Part shown: positions 50,277 to 58,944 of the stretch, piece after piece | Layout: each line of letters begins with the position of its first letter | How positions within the stretch are numbered: the first letter of the stretch is position 1 | Assembly: GCA_964555685.1 (NCBI GenBank) | Contig: CAZKTO010000008.1 | Coordinates: 1 to 64,000 of the forward strand | Reading direction: 5' to 3' | DNA: 64,000 bases | DNA from: CAZKTO01 sp964555685 | GTDB lineage: Bacteria; Chloroflexota; Dehalococcoidia; SHYB01 | Made by a program: the position numbers and the translations under genes | The notes under the pieces: generated by a model | The model's database searches: none | Seen by the model: only the letters and a program-made list of their open reading frames with translations | Told to the model about the DNA's origin: nothing

Positions 50277-50330
50277 TCATAAGAGAGGCCGCTGGATACC
50301 CGCCCCGACAAGTCGGGGCGGGCGGAAAGC
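50277..50330 (+). repeat. 54-bp hairpin element Q, copy 2
   Basis: TCATAAGAGAGGCCGCTGGA through GGGCGGAAAGC, inverted relative to copy 1 at 27317-27370, with compensatory stem changes. Confidence 0.8.
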
Positions 50331-50443
50331 CCCGACACGTCGGGGCAGGCGGGGGCGCTGGATGCGTTTGCCTCGGAAGCACGTTACACGACACATCGGA
50401 GGTTACTCAACCGTTGAGCTCTTGGCTTCCTGGAGTTGGCAAC

Positions 50444-50527
50444 GCCCTAACCCCCTGGCCCCCTTCCCTAAAGAGGAAGGGGGTATCGTCCCTCTCCTTG
50501 CAGGAGAGGGACAGGAGGGAGAGGGCC
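50444..50527 (-). repeat. 84-bp repeat S, copy 2
   Basis: Reverse complement of 41295-41378 at 82 of 84 bases. Confidence 0.9.
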
Positions 50528-50627
50528 ATACTGTTCCTGCTGCGATCACGATTGTTCAGACACCAGAAGCCCCGCCCGCCACAGGCGGGCTGCGGGGAGC
50601 TTCACTGATGGGGAAGGGCAGAACGCA

Positions 50628-51887
50628 ATGACAGGCCCCCTTGCAGGCTATCGCGTCCTCGACTGCACCGGCGAGATCGGCCAGTACTGCGGCCGGCTCC
50701 TGGCCGAGATGGGCGCCGACGTGATCAAGATCGAGCCGCCGGAGGGCGACCCGGTCCGCCGCCTGGGCCCCTTCTATCAGGACCGCCCGGACCCCAGCGC
50801 CAGCCTCCGCTGGTTCACGCTCAACGCCGGCAAGCGAGGCGTGACCCTGGCCCCAGGCCGGCCCGGGGGGCGCGACCTCCTCCATCGCCTGCTCCCCACG
50901 GCCCAGGTGCTCCTCACCTCCTGGACCAGGAAGGAGGCCGGGGCCCTGGGCGTGGACGAGGGCGAGCTGCGCCGCCGCTACCCCGGGCTCGTCTGCACGT
51001 CCATCACCGGCTACGGCCTGGACGGCCCCTACGCCGGCTACCAGTGGTGCGACCTCACGGGCATGGCCCTGGGCGGCTTCATGTACCTCATCGGCGACTC
51101 CGACCGGCCGCCCGTCGTCTTCCGCGCGCCCCAGGCCTACTTCATGGCCAGCACCCAGGCGGCCACCGGCACGGCCCTGGCCCTCTTCCACCGCACGCGC
51201 ACAGGCCGCGGCCAACTCGTCGACGTCTCGATGCAGGAGGCGGTGACCTTCGCGCTGAACGGGCCCGGCGGCATCACCAGCTGGTGGAGCGGCCACAAGA
51301 CCAATATCGGCCGGGAGGGCGGCTCCCTCAACTGGCGCTACATCCGCTGGCGCGTGATGCTTCCGTGCAAGGACGGCTACACCGCCAACTCGGGCATCCT
51401 GGGCGGCGCCGGCCGGTTCCCCAAGCTCGTCGAGGTGATGAAGGCGGACAACGCCGCCGGAGACCTGGAGGACCCCAAGTGGCTCAACGCCACGTCCTTC
51501 CCGCCGCCGCCCGGCTGGTGGCAGTGCAACCAGGAGCAGCTGGACCACGCCTACGACCTCTTCACCCGCTGGCAGATGAAGCACACCAAGGCCGAGATCA
51601 TGGCCCTGGCCATCGAGCACGGCCTCCTCGTCTACCCGGTGAACACGGCCGCCGACCTGCTGGCCAGCCCGCAGCTCCAGGCCCGGGCAGCCTTCGTCGA
51701 TATCCCGCACCCGGAGCTGGGCCGCTCGCTGCGCTACGCCGGGCCGCCCTACCGCCTCTCGCTGACGCCGGCGCGCATCGCGTCGCGGGCGCCGCTCCTG
51801 GGCGAGCAGAACGCCGACATCTGGACGAATGAGCTGGGCGTGGACCGTCACCAGTTCGCCACCCTTGCCGCCGCGGGGGTGGTCTAA
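50628..51887 (+). CDS. Family III CoA-transferase (CaiB/BaiF), Asp-containing
   Basis: 419 residues. LAGYRVLDCTGEIGQYCGRL, LAEMGADVIKIEPPEGDPVR, SITGYGLDGPYAGYQWCDLT with Asp142 at the nucleophile position and TNIGREGGSLNWRYIRWRVM downstream. The C-terminal LVYPVNTAADLLASPQLQAR is typical. The next gene, 102 bp downstream, is a CoA-transferase without this Asp, so the two could form an active/structural heterodimer. Confidence 0.9.
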   Translation: MTGPLAGYRVLDCTGEIGQYCGRLLAEMGADVIKIEPPEGDPVRRLGPFYQDRPDPSASLRWFTLNAGKRGVTLAPGRPGGRDLLHRLLPTAQVLLTSWTRKEAGALGVDEGELRRRYPGLVCTSITGYGLDGPYAGYQWCDLTGMALGGFMYLIGDSDRPPVVFRAPQAYFMASTQAATGTALALFHRTRTGRGQLVDVSMQEAVTFALNGPGGITSWWSGHKTNIGREGGSLNWRYIRWRVMLPCKDGYTANSGILGGAGRFPKLVEVMKADNAAGDLEDPKWLNATSFPPPPGWWQCNQEQLDHAYDLFTRWQMKHTKAEIMALAIEHGLLVYPVNTAADLLASPQLQARAAFVDIPHPELGRSLRYAGPPYRLSLTPARIASRAPLLGEQNADIWTNELGVDRHQFATLAAAGVV

Positions 51888-51989
51888 ATGCTTCGTCTCA
51901 TGAGCTCATCCCGAAATCCCCTCCCCCTTGGCCGTCAATGGCCATCGGGGGCCGGCGGGCCCTCGAAAGCATAGGGCCGGGGAGGACCC
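51888..51989. repeat. Short spacer with partial family P repeat (copy 5)
   Basis: GAGCTCATCCCGAAAT followed by CCCCTCCCCCTTGGCCGTCA: the left arm of the palindrome is kept, the right arm is diverged. Confidence 0.55.
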
Positions 51990-53237
51990 GTGGACTATCG
52001 AGACGCGCTCCAAGGCATCAAGGTCGTGGACTTTAGCTGGATCGGCGCCGGGCCGCTGACGGGCTGGTGGCTGGCCGCCTACGGGGCCACCGTGGTCAAG
52101 GTCGAGCACCCCGTCCGGTACGACCAGCTGCGCGGCTCGCCGCCCCACGCCAAGCTGAAGTTCGATATCAATGGGAGCCTCTACTTCGCCGCCGCCAACA
52201 ACAACAAGCTGGGCATCACCCTGGACCTGAACAAGCCCCAGGGATTGGCGCTGGGCAAGCGCCTCGTCGCCTGGGCCGACGTGGTGGTGGAGAACTTCAT
52301 GCCCGGCACCATGGCCCGCTGGGGCCTCGACTACGAGAGCCTCCGCGCCATCGACCCGCGCATCGTCATGGTCAGCCTCAGCATGCAGGGGCAGACGGGT
52401 CCCCACGCCGGAGCCAGCGGCTACGGGCCCATGCTCATGGGCCTCGCCGGCATCGGCCACCTGGGCGGCTGGCCGGACCGGCCGCCGGGCTGCGCCAGCA
52501 TCCCCTACCCGGACTGGGTCGCGCCCCACTTCGCCGCCTTCGCCGTCGTCTCCGCCCTCGACTATCGCCAGCGCACCGGAGCGGGCCAGTACATCGATCT
52601 CTCCCAGTACGAGGCCACCATCCAGTGGCTCGGCCCAGCCATCCTGGACTACACGGCCAACGGCCGCGTCTGGGAGCGCGCCGGCAACAAGCTCATCGAC
52701 TCCTCGCTCCCCCGCGCCGCGCCCCACGGCGCCTACCCCGCCAAGGGGTCGGACCGCTGGTGCGCCATCGCCGTCTTCACCGATGAGCAGTGGGAGGCCC
52801 TCGCCGGCCTCATGGGCCGCCCCGCGTGGACCGCCGAGCCCCGGTTCTCGACGCACCTCGCCCGCTGCCAGCACACCGAGGAGCTGGACGAGCTCGTGGG
52901 CCAGTGGACCGTCCAGTTCGAGGCGGCGGCCCTCATGCGCATGCTCCAGGAGCGGGGCATCCCCGCCGGCGTCGTCCACGACCAGCAGGGGCTCCTCGAG
53001 GACCCGCAGCTCATCGACCGCGGGCACTACGGCTCCCTCGATCACCCGGTCATGGGGCGATACCACACCGAGCTGCCCGCGCCCCACCTCTCCGAGACGC
53101 CGCCCCGGATGCGGCGCCACGCCCCCACCATCGGCGGCGACAACGACCACGTCTACCGCCAGGTCCTGGGGCTCTCCCAGAGCGACTACGACCGGCTCAT
53201 CGCCGAGGAGGTCATCGGCTACTTCGAAGCGGAGTGA
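51990..53237 (+). CDS. Family III CoA-transferase-like protein lacking the catalytic Asp
   Basis: 415 residues from GTG 51990 with GGGGAGGA upstream. LQGIKVVDFSWIGAGPLTGW, WLAAYGATVVKVEHPVRYDQ, ENFMPGTMARWGLDYESLRA and SMQGQTGPHAGASGYGPMLM: at the place of the nucleophilic Asp the sequence has Gly146-Pro (SGYGPMLMG). The fold is otherwise complete. It is therefore unlikely to transfer CoA alone. A non-catalytic partner role, as in heterodimeric CoA-transferases, is inferred for the adjacent 50628 protein. Confidence 0.85.
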   Translation: MDYRDALQGIKVVDFSWIGAGPLTGWWLAAYGATVVKVEHPVRYDQLRGSPPHAKLKFDINGSLYFAAANNNKLGITLDLNKPQGLALGKRLVAWADVVVENFMPGTMARWGLDYESLRAIDPRIVMVSLSMQGQTGPHAGASGYGPMLMGLAGIGHLGGWPDRPPGCASIPYPDWVAPHFAAFAVVSALDYRQRTGAGQYIDLSQYEATIQWLGPAILDYTANGRVWERAGNKLIDSSLPRAAPHGAYPAKGSDRWCAIAVFTDEQWEALAGLMGRPAWTAEPRFSTHLARCQHTEELDELVGQWTVQFEAAALMRMLQERGIPAGVVHDQQGLLEDPQLIDRGHYGSLDHPVMGRYHTELPAPHLSETPPRMRRHAPTIGGDNDHVYRQVLGLSQSDYDRLIAEEVIGYFEAE

Positions 53238-53296
53238 GGAGGAGCGCCGCCCCTTGAGGGGCGCCGCCGCCTCGCCTCCCCGGCGCCGATAGCTCG

Positions 53297-54601
53297 ATGC
53301 ACCGCACTCTGGCCGGCGCCATCGCCCGGGCGCCGTCGCGGCTCTTCTACGGCTGGTGGATCGCCATCTCCTTCATGGTCGCCAGCATGTACTCCAGCGG
53401 CGTCTTCGTCCACGGCGCCAGCGCCCTCTTCAAGCCCCTCCGCGAGGAGTTCGGATGGAGCGCCGCCACCATCTCGACGGCCCTGGCCCTCCAGCGCCTC
53501 GAAGGCGGCCTGGCCGCGCCCATCGTCGGCAACCTCTTCGACCGGCTGGGCCCCCGCAAGCTCTTCCTCTTCGGCATCGTCGTCATGAGCCTGGGGTTCG
53601 TCCTCCTGAGCCGAACCTCGTCCCTATGGATGTTCTACCTGGCGTTCATCATCGCGGCCATGGGACACAGCTCCCAGGCCCCCACGCTCGGCCTGGCCAC
53701 CGTCACCCACTGGTTCAACCGCAACCGGGGCAAGGCCATCGCCATCGTGGTGGCCGGGGGCGGCGCGGCGGGCGTCTTCGTCCCCCTCCTCGTCTACCTC
53801 ATTGACGAGATCGAGTGGCGGAACGCCATGCTCATCGCCGCCGGCGGGTTCTGGATCTTCGGCCTGCCGTTCGTCCTCATCGCCCGGCACCGGCCCGAGT
53901 CCATGGGCCTCCTGCCCGATGGCGACCCGCCGGCCGCCGTCGCGCCCAGCGGCTCCGCAACGTTCGCGGCCCGCGCCCGCGGCGGCCCCGAGGACGACTT
54001 CACCTTCCGCGAGGCGGCGCGCACCCGCTCGTTCTGGATGCTCGGCATCGGCTTCGCCCTGGTCCAGCTCACCATCAGTTCCATGCTGGTCCACATCATC
54101 CCGGCCCTGGAGGACGCGGGCATCTCGCGCCAGACGGCCGCATTCGCCGTGACCGGCGTCACCCTCGTCAGCCTGGTTGGGCGCGTGGGGTTCGGGTGGG
54201 CGTCGGACGCCTTCGACAAGCGGTGGCTGCTCGTGATCGCGCTCGTCATGCAGGTCGGCGGCGTGCTCCTCTTTCTCGCCGTGCACAGCGTGGCCACGCT
54301 CATCCCGTTCATCCTCCTCTATGGCGTCGGCTTCGGCGGCGGGCTCCCCGTGCGCCCGGCGCTCCAGGCCGACTACTTCGGGCTCAAGAGCTTCGGGACG
54401 ATCCAGGGGGCGTTCATCAGCCTCACCAGCGTCACCGCCATGGCCTCGCCCGTCATCGCCGGGGCCATCAAGGACGCCACCGACGAGTACGAGCTCGCCT
54501 TCCTTATCCTGGCCATCGGATCGGCCCTGGCGGCGCCGCTGATCCTCATGGCGGGCCGGCCGGTCCGCGGCGTCCGCGCGCCCCGCCGGGTCGCGCCATA
54601 G
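53297..54601 (+). CDS. MFS transporter (monocarboxylate/oxalate-formate type)
   Basis: 434 residues from ATG 53297. Twelve hydrophobic segments in two halves. The first contains LFYGWWIAISFMVASMYSSG, FDRLGPRKLFLFGIVVMSLG (motif A-like) and NRGKAIAIVVAGGGAAGVFV. A cytoplasmic loop spans ~205-240. The second half begins TFREAARTRSFWMLGIGFAL and includes RVGFGWASDAFDKRW and FGGGLPVRPALQADYFGLKS. The pattern is that of carboxylate transporters of the MFS (OFA/MCT groups). It probably imports the acid activated by the adjacent CoA-transferases. Confidence 0.85.
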   Translation: MHRTLAGAIARAPSRLFYGWWIAISFMVASMYSSGVFVHGASALFKPLREEFGWSAATISTALALQRLEGGLAAPIVGNLFDRLGPRKLFLFGIVVMSLGFVLLSRTSSLWMFYLAFIIAAMGHSSQAPTLGLATVTHWFNRNRGKAIAIVVAGGGAAGVFVPLLVYLIDEIEWRNAMLIAAGGFWIFGLPFVLIARHRPESMGLLPDGDPPAAVAPSGSATFAARARGGPEDDFTFREAARTRSFWMLGIGFALVQLTISSMLVHIIPALEDAGISRQTAAFAVTGVTLVSLVGRVGFGWASDAFDKRWLLVIALVMQVGGVLLFLAVHSVATLIPFILLYGVGFGGGLPVRPALQADYFGLKSFGTIQGAFISLTSVTAMASPVIAGAIKDATDEYELAFLILAIGSALAAPLILMAGRPVRGVRAPRRVAP

Positions 54602-54786
54602 GCCCCGTGCCGCCTGCCCGCACGCCGGCTCCGCTATAATCCGGCGGGGCGGGACGCCACCCGCACGATGTCGGGCGGCGCGGCGCTCTCCAGCGGCGGG
54701 CCGGTCCTTCGGTCCCAGACGGCGCCCGGAAGGGAGTCCCCTTGGGCGCTGGAACAGCATCCCCGATGGAACAGCGGAGGAGAACC

Positions 54787-55884
54787 ATGAAGACCAAGGC
54801 CGCGGTGATCTACCAGAAGGAGACCCCCCTCAAGATCGAGGAGGTGGAGCTGGGGCCCGTCAAGGACGAGGACGTGCTGGTGCGCATCGTCGCCAGCGGC
54901 GTCTGCCACAGCGATCTCCACGTCTACCACGGGCAGGAGGGCTGGCCCATGCCCATGGTCCTGGGCCACGAGGGCGCCGGGATCGTCGAGCAGACGGGCG
55001 CGGGGGTCGCGGGCGTGCGCAAGGGAGACCACGTGGTCATCAACCTGGCCCCTTACTGCGGCCGCTGCCTCGACTGCGCCACCGGCCACATCTACCGGTG
55101 CCTCCAGCGCCGCGGGCCCCCCGGCACGCTCTACGACGGCGGCACACGCCTCTCCAAGAACGGCAAGCCGCTCCACCACTTCGCCAACTCGGCCACCTAC
55201 GCCCACCACGCCATCGTCCACGCCTCCAGCGCCATCCCCATCGATCCAGCGATCCCGCTGGACCGGGCGTGCCTGGTGGGGTGCGCACTGCCCACGGGCC
55301 TGGGCGCCGCCCTCAACACCGCCCAGGTCGAGGCGGGGAGCACCGTCGTCGTCATCGGCTGCGGCGGCGTCGGCCTCAACGTCGTCCAGGGAGCCCGGCT
55401 GGCCGGCGCCTCCCGCGTCATCGCCGTCGACATCCTGGAGAGCAAGCTGGCCACGGCCCGCCAGTTCGGCGCCACCGATACCATCGACGCCTCCATGGAG
55501 GGCGTCGTCCGGCGCGTCCAGGAGATGACCGAGGGCCGCGGCGCCGACTACGCCTTCGAGGTCATCGGCAAGGTCGAGACGATCATGGACGCCTACGAGT
55601 GCATCGGCAGGGGCGGCAAGGCGGTGGTGGTGGGCGTCGCGCCCGATGGGACGCACCTGCCCATCGTGCCCCGCTCGCTCCTCTCCGAGAAGACGCTGAC
55701 GGGCACCCAGTACGGCTCGACGCGCGCCCCCCGCGACTTCCCCCTCTATCTGGAGCTCTACCGGCAGGGGCGCATCAAGATCGACGAGCTGATCACGCGC
55801 TTCCGGAAGCTGGAGGAGATCAACCAGGCCTTCGAGGACCTGGAACAGGGACGCGCTATCCGGACGGTGCTGCTCATGGAGTAG
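54787..55884 (+). CDS. Zinc-dependent alcohol dehydrogenase (class III-like)
   Basis: 365 residues from ATG 54787 with GGAGGAG upstream. Catalytic Zn ligands are Cys40 (SGVCHSDLHV) and His61-Glu62 (GHEGAG). The structural Zn lobe is C91-C94-C97-C105 (YCGRCLDCATGHIYRC). VVVIGCGGVGLNVVQGARLA is the Rossmann loop, followed by AVDILESKLATARQFGATDT (Asp, so NAD preference). Similar enzymes include NDMA-dependent and formaldehyde-type dehydrogenases. The TAG stop is the beginning of a REP palindrome that doubles as a terminator. Confidence 0.88.
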   Translation: MKTKAAVIYQKETPLKIEEVELGPVKDEDVLVRIVASGVCHSDLHVYHGQEGWPMPMVLGHEGAGIVEQTGAGVAGVRKGDHVVINLAPYCGRCLDCATGHIYRCLQRRGPPGTLYDGGTRLSKNGKPLHHFANSATYAHHAIVHASSAIPIDPAIPLDRACLVGCALPTGLGAALNTAQVEAGSTVVVIGCGGVGLNVVQGARLAGASRVIAVDILESKLATARQFGATDTIDASMEGVVRRVQEMTEGRGADYAFEVIGKVETIMDAYECIGRGGKAVVVGVAPDGTHLPIVPRSLLSEKTLTGTQYGSTRAPRDFPLYLELYRQGRIKIDELITRFRKLEEINQAFEDLEQGRAIRTVLLME

Positions 55885-55909
55885 GGGCGGGTTTGAAACC
55901 CGCCCCTAC
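55881..55909. terminator. REP palindrome serving as terminator, overlapping a stop codon
   Basis: GTAGGGGCGGGTTT-G-AAACCCGCCCCTAC is a perfect inverted repeat followed by GGTTGTTT. Its bases 2-4 are the TAG stop of the alcohol dehydrogenase. Confidence 0.75.
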
Positions 55910-55948
55910 GGTTGTTTGCTCACCCCCGCAGCGAGGCGGGCCATCCGG

Positions 55949-56785
55949 CTATGGCCAGCCCGCGCCGGCTACCTCCGCCCGCGCGGTATAGATGCTGCCC
56001 GCTGACTTGCCGTGCCGGACCAGGTCCTCGGTGGTCGTGACGGACGCGCACAGGAACAGCGTCTTCCTGTCCCGCCCGCCGAGCATGGGGGCCACGGTCC
56101 ACGAGCCCGGCACCGGAATGCGGTGGGTGACCTCGCCCCCTTCGCGCACCCGGATGAACCTGGCCTCCTCGTACTGCCCCACCCACACGGCGCCCTCGGC
56201 GTCCAGGCAGATGCCGTCCGGCTTCCCGTCCAGCTTGGCGAACGCCCTGCGGTCCGAGAGCGAGCCATCGGATTGGACCGTGAACGCGGTGAGCTCGTTG
56301 GCGCCCATCTGAGCGACGATCAGCGTCTTGCCATCGGGAGTGATCGCCAGCCCGTTGGGAGCGGCCAGACCGGCGGCGGCCTCCCGGGCGGTCCCGTCGG
56401 GCGTCACCAGCACCACGGAGCCCCTGGGGAGTCCGTCCCCAGGGTTGTAGGCGTCCACGTAGGCCCGTCCCTTGCCATCGACGACCATGTCGTTCAACCC
56501 CTGCTGGGCGAACGGTTTGAGGTCGGCGACGCGCTTCAGCCCATCGGGGTCCAGGCGCAAGAGCTCGCGGCCTCCCATCGTCGCGATGAGCAGCCTGCCA
56601 TCGGGCAGGAAGCCGAGGCCCGAGGGCCGCTCCAGCTCGGCGACGACGTGCGCATGCCCGCCCTCGTCGACCGTCATGACCTTGTTGCCCCAGATGTCGG
56701 AGAACCAGAGCTTCCCATCCCGCCAGCGCGGCCCTTCCGGGAAGACGATGCCCTTCAGGAGCGGTGCGGCGGTGAGCGTTCGCAT
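55949..56785 (-). CDS. SMP-30/gluconolactonase family protein
   Basis: 278 residues from ATG 56785 with AAGGAGG upstream. FPEGPRWRDGKLWFSDIWGN, PSGLGFLPDGRLLIATMGGR, LNDMVVDGKGRAYVDAYNPG, PNGLAITPDGKTLIVAQMGA and PDGICLDAEGAVWVGQYEEA follow the propeller blades. It is a paralogue of 8377-9222 with conserved GAGWP end. Predicted divalent-metal lactonase. It is convergent with the alcohol dehydrogenase, and the pair could act on an alcohol-aldehyde-lactone series, but that is inference. Confidence 0.88.
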   Translation of the reverse strand: MRTLTAAPLLKGIVFPEGPRWRDGKLWFSDIWGNKVMTVDEGGHAHVVAELERPSGLGFLPDGRLLIATMGGRELLRLDPDGLKRVADLKPFAQQGLNDMVVDGKGRAYVDAYNPGDGLPRGSVVLVTPDGTAREAAAGLAAPNGLAITPDGKTLIVAQMGANELTAFTVQSDGSLSDRRAFAKLDGKPDGICLDAEGAVWVGQYEEARFIRVREGGEVTHRIPVPGSWTVAPMLGGRDRKTLFLCASVTTTEDLVRHGKSAGSIYTARAEVAGAGWP

Positions 56786-56891
56786 GGGGCCTCCTTGTGC
56801 AGCGGTCTCTCTGACGCCAGGAGTGGTCGCGGGACCGGCCTGGCGCGTGCCACCATAGCACACCCACGGGACGCGAGCCCACCGGCGCGCA

Positions 56892-56975
56892 GGAGCACTC
56901 CTTGAACGGGTCGCCGTGGAAGCCGCAGGGGCAGGGGTGAGGGTTCGTTGCCCCTACCGCGTTTTGAAGTCCCCG
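56892..56975 (-). pseudogene. ComM/YifB fragment (copy C) joined to a REP-like hairpin
   Basis: On the minus strand the codons read NPHPCPCGFHGDPFKECSCA-like, the segment that follows MNP in ComM. The fragment is only ~18-20 codons. Upstream of it GTAGGGGCAACGAACCCTCA and the complementary GGGGCAGGGG form a REP-like palindrome. It continues the region missing from copy B at 58945-59126. Confidence 0.65.
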
Positions 56976-57006
56976 ATGACGGGTGGGCACCGCCCTACGT
57001 AACCTT

Positions 57007-58680
57007 TTAGGCACTCTTAGCCAGGGCAACGGCTGTCGTAAGCACCTGAACGAAGACGCTAGGTACCTGGTCCTTGGTGAGGCGGCTGGCTAGCTCGCCC
57101 GCAACCCGTGGCTTTGATGTGCCCACCTCCATCTCGACTTCACGTCTCAAGGCTAAGAAGCCTTGCCCATCCATGAAAGCTTCGAACCCAGGCGAATCCA
57201 GTGCAAAGTAACGATCTGGGGGGTAGTCTGGATGCTGCCCCCACGACCGGTCTCGTTGGCACACGTATGGTATCCCAAGACCATCCAAAAGCGTCCGGTA
57301 GGGTTTGAAACCGGCATCACCGCCGACGCTGATCACAGACACTCCATCAGCGTCCAGGTTCATTTCGTGCGTCGGAGCAACTCCCAACAGGAATTGCTGG
57401 GTTGTCTCCTCTTCCGTCAAAACAACCGCTCTGGAGAACACCATCTCCCTGTCGCCCACCGAACGAAGCGCCCGCCGCATTCGCCCGTAATCCGGGTCGG
57501 CGACGCTGGTACGGTCGATCCACCGACAGCTGGACCCTTGGCTGCCCCACCAGAACCGGCGCAGACTCTCGGGAAACAATGGATCAATCGCGTACGGGGT
57601 ATGTGTAGTAAGGATTATCTGGTTGTCCGCCGAGTTGTCGCTCAGGAGCTTCCGGAGGAACCGGATGCTGTGGGGATGAAGATGTTCTTCCGGATGTTCC
57701 ACAAAGACCACAAGGTCGCGACGCCCGACCAAGCTACTCACCCACGCCAAGATTTGGTGAAGACCGGCGCTAACAGCTTCCAAGGATATCGGCTCTGCTT
57801 GGCCCTTTTCATAGAAGAGAATCTCTGGCACCGGTGATCCAGGCTGGCTTTCCACCGCCTCGACCTTATATCTCGGAACCAGAAGTGAAAAAAGCTGTAC
57901 GATCTGATCGTACCTTAGACGCTCAGTTCGTTCTCGATGATTCCTGAGATTGAGCAGGGTGCTCGCCACGTCGCTGCCGGACCAGGCTTCCATCGCACCG
58001 CTGCGACTCCCTGGATTTCCTCGGCCTCGGAACTCGGGGACTAACTTGAAGTGGCCACGAAGGAAATCTCCCATGATTCCCATGAGGTTATTTCCAGGGG
58101 AATGACCGAGTAGCGCCTGAGTCTTCCAGAAATTCGCTAACGTCTGCCCGGACAACGCGGTATGAGCAGTGCTCAACGCTATGGAGTACCATTCTTGCCC
58201 CCCGTCTTGGATATCGATCGGATAGGCTGCAAGCCTGTTAGCCTTGATGTGAAGGCCTCCCCATTTCATGGACGTCACCGTCTGGGTAGAGGCAGCGGTA
58301 GCTTGCAGGCTGAGTTCGATATCGTCGCCAAATGAACGTAGCCATGTGGCGACCTCGTTGGCCTCATCAGGCTTTGCAGCTGGGGGGACTAAGGGGCGGA
58401 CAAGGTAGGTCTCGATTTCAGATTGAGACAGCGACAGCCGAGCTGTGATGGCTAAAGGTCCAGCCCTTCCATACGGCCAATCTTCTCGTACAAGGACGTT
58501 ACTTAGTCCAGAATTTGTGCCCGAGAGGAGCCTCGATATGGCGGTGCCGACCGTGCTCTTGCCGGTGCCGTTCTCGCCAACCAAGACTGTGACCCCCGAC
58601 TCAAACGGTACGGTCAGGCTCTGGATACCCCTAAAGCCGGATACTTGTACCGCGGATATTCTCATGAAGGCTTTCTTCAT
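57007..58680 (-). CDS. OLD-family ATP-dependent nuclease (AAA + TOPRIM)
   Basis: 557 residues from ATG 58680 (or 58665). VQVSGFRGIQSLTVPFESGV and TVLVGENGTGKSTVGTAISR (Walker A 35-42) open the SMC-like ATPase. LEAVSAGLHQILAWVSSLVG, VVFVEHPEEHLHPHSIRFLR (Walker B-like) and LTTHTPYAIDPLFP close it. A C-terminal TOPRIM begins VVLTEEETTQQFLLGVAPTH. OLD nucleases act in phage defence or DNA metabolism. No UvrD-like helicase or reverse transcriptase is adjacent, so this looks like a solitary class 1 OLD. GC content is lower than in neighbours, indicating transfer. Confidence 0.85.
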   Translation of the reverse strand: MKKAFMRISAVQVSGFRGIQSLTVPFESGVTVLVGENGTGKSTVGTAISRLLSGTNSGLSNVLVREDWPYGRAGPLAITARLSLSQSEIETYLVRPLVPPAAKPDEANEVATWLRSFGDDIELSLQATAASTQTVTSMKWGGLHIKANRLAAYPIDIQDGGQEWYSIALSTAHTALSGQTLANFWKTQALLGHSPGNNLMGIMGDFLRGHFKLVPEFRGRGNPGSRSGAMEAWSGSDVASTLLNLRNHRERTERLRYDQIVQLFSLLVPRYKVEAVESQPGSPVPEILFYEKGQAEPISLEAVSAGLHQILAWVSSLVGRRDLVVFVEHPEEHLHPHSIRFLRKLLSDNSADNQIILTTHTPYAIDPLFPESLRRFWWGSQGSSCRWIDRTSVADPDYGRMRRALRSVGDREMVFSRAVVLTEEETTQQFLLGVAPTHEMNLDADGVSVISVGGDAGFKPYRTLLDGLGIPYVCQRDRSWGQHPDYPPDRYFALDSPGFEAFMDGQGFLALRREVEMEVGTSKPRVAGELASRLTKDQVPSVFVQVLTTAVALAKSA

Positions 58681-58944
58681 TGCCGGACAGAGGCTGGCCT
58701 GAACCTACACGAGACTGCTAAGCATTTCAAGTGTTCGATGTCACATAGGCTTCAGCAACGGGTAGGAGAACGGTCACAGCGCTGCAGCCGGGGAAGACTC
58801 GCCCAGATAGCCGTCGAAGGCCCGTTTGGCTCTATCGTTTCTAGGGAATCAGGCGTCTCGGCATCAACGCCGACCTGCCACGCTCGACTCGGGCCCTGTG
58901 TAAGTGAGGTGCTCATCTTTTTCAATTACGTTCCGCACGCACAG
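58681..58944. other. Gene-less part of the interval upstream of the OLD gene
   Basis: Composition resembles the low-GC OLD gene. No recognisable coding frame, RNA gene or palindrome. With 58945-59127 it makes a 447-bp interval between genes. Confidence 0.4.

Larger units (their letters stand above)
50224..50627. other. 404-bp intergenic repeat cluster
   Basis: Holds element Q copy 2 (50277-50330), a second CCCCGACACGTCGGGG hairpin (50332-50348), repeat S copy 2 (50444-50527) and a CCCGCCACAGGCGGG hairpin near 50575. No gene seen. Confidence 0.7.

Noticed and set aside
57007..58680. Gabija-type defence system (GajA-like)
   Set aside because: The AAA + TOPRIM protein would fit GajA, but no UvrD/GajB-like helicase is adjacent on either side.
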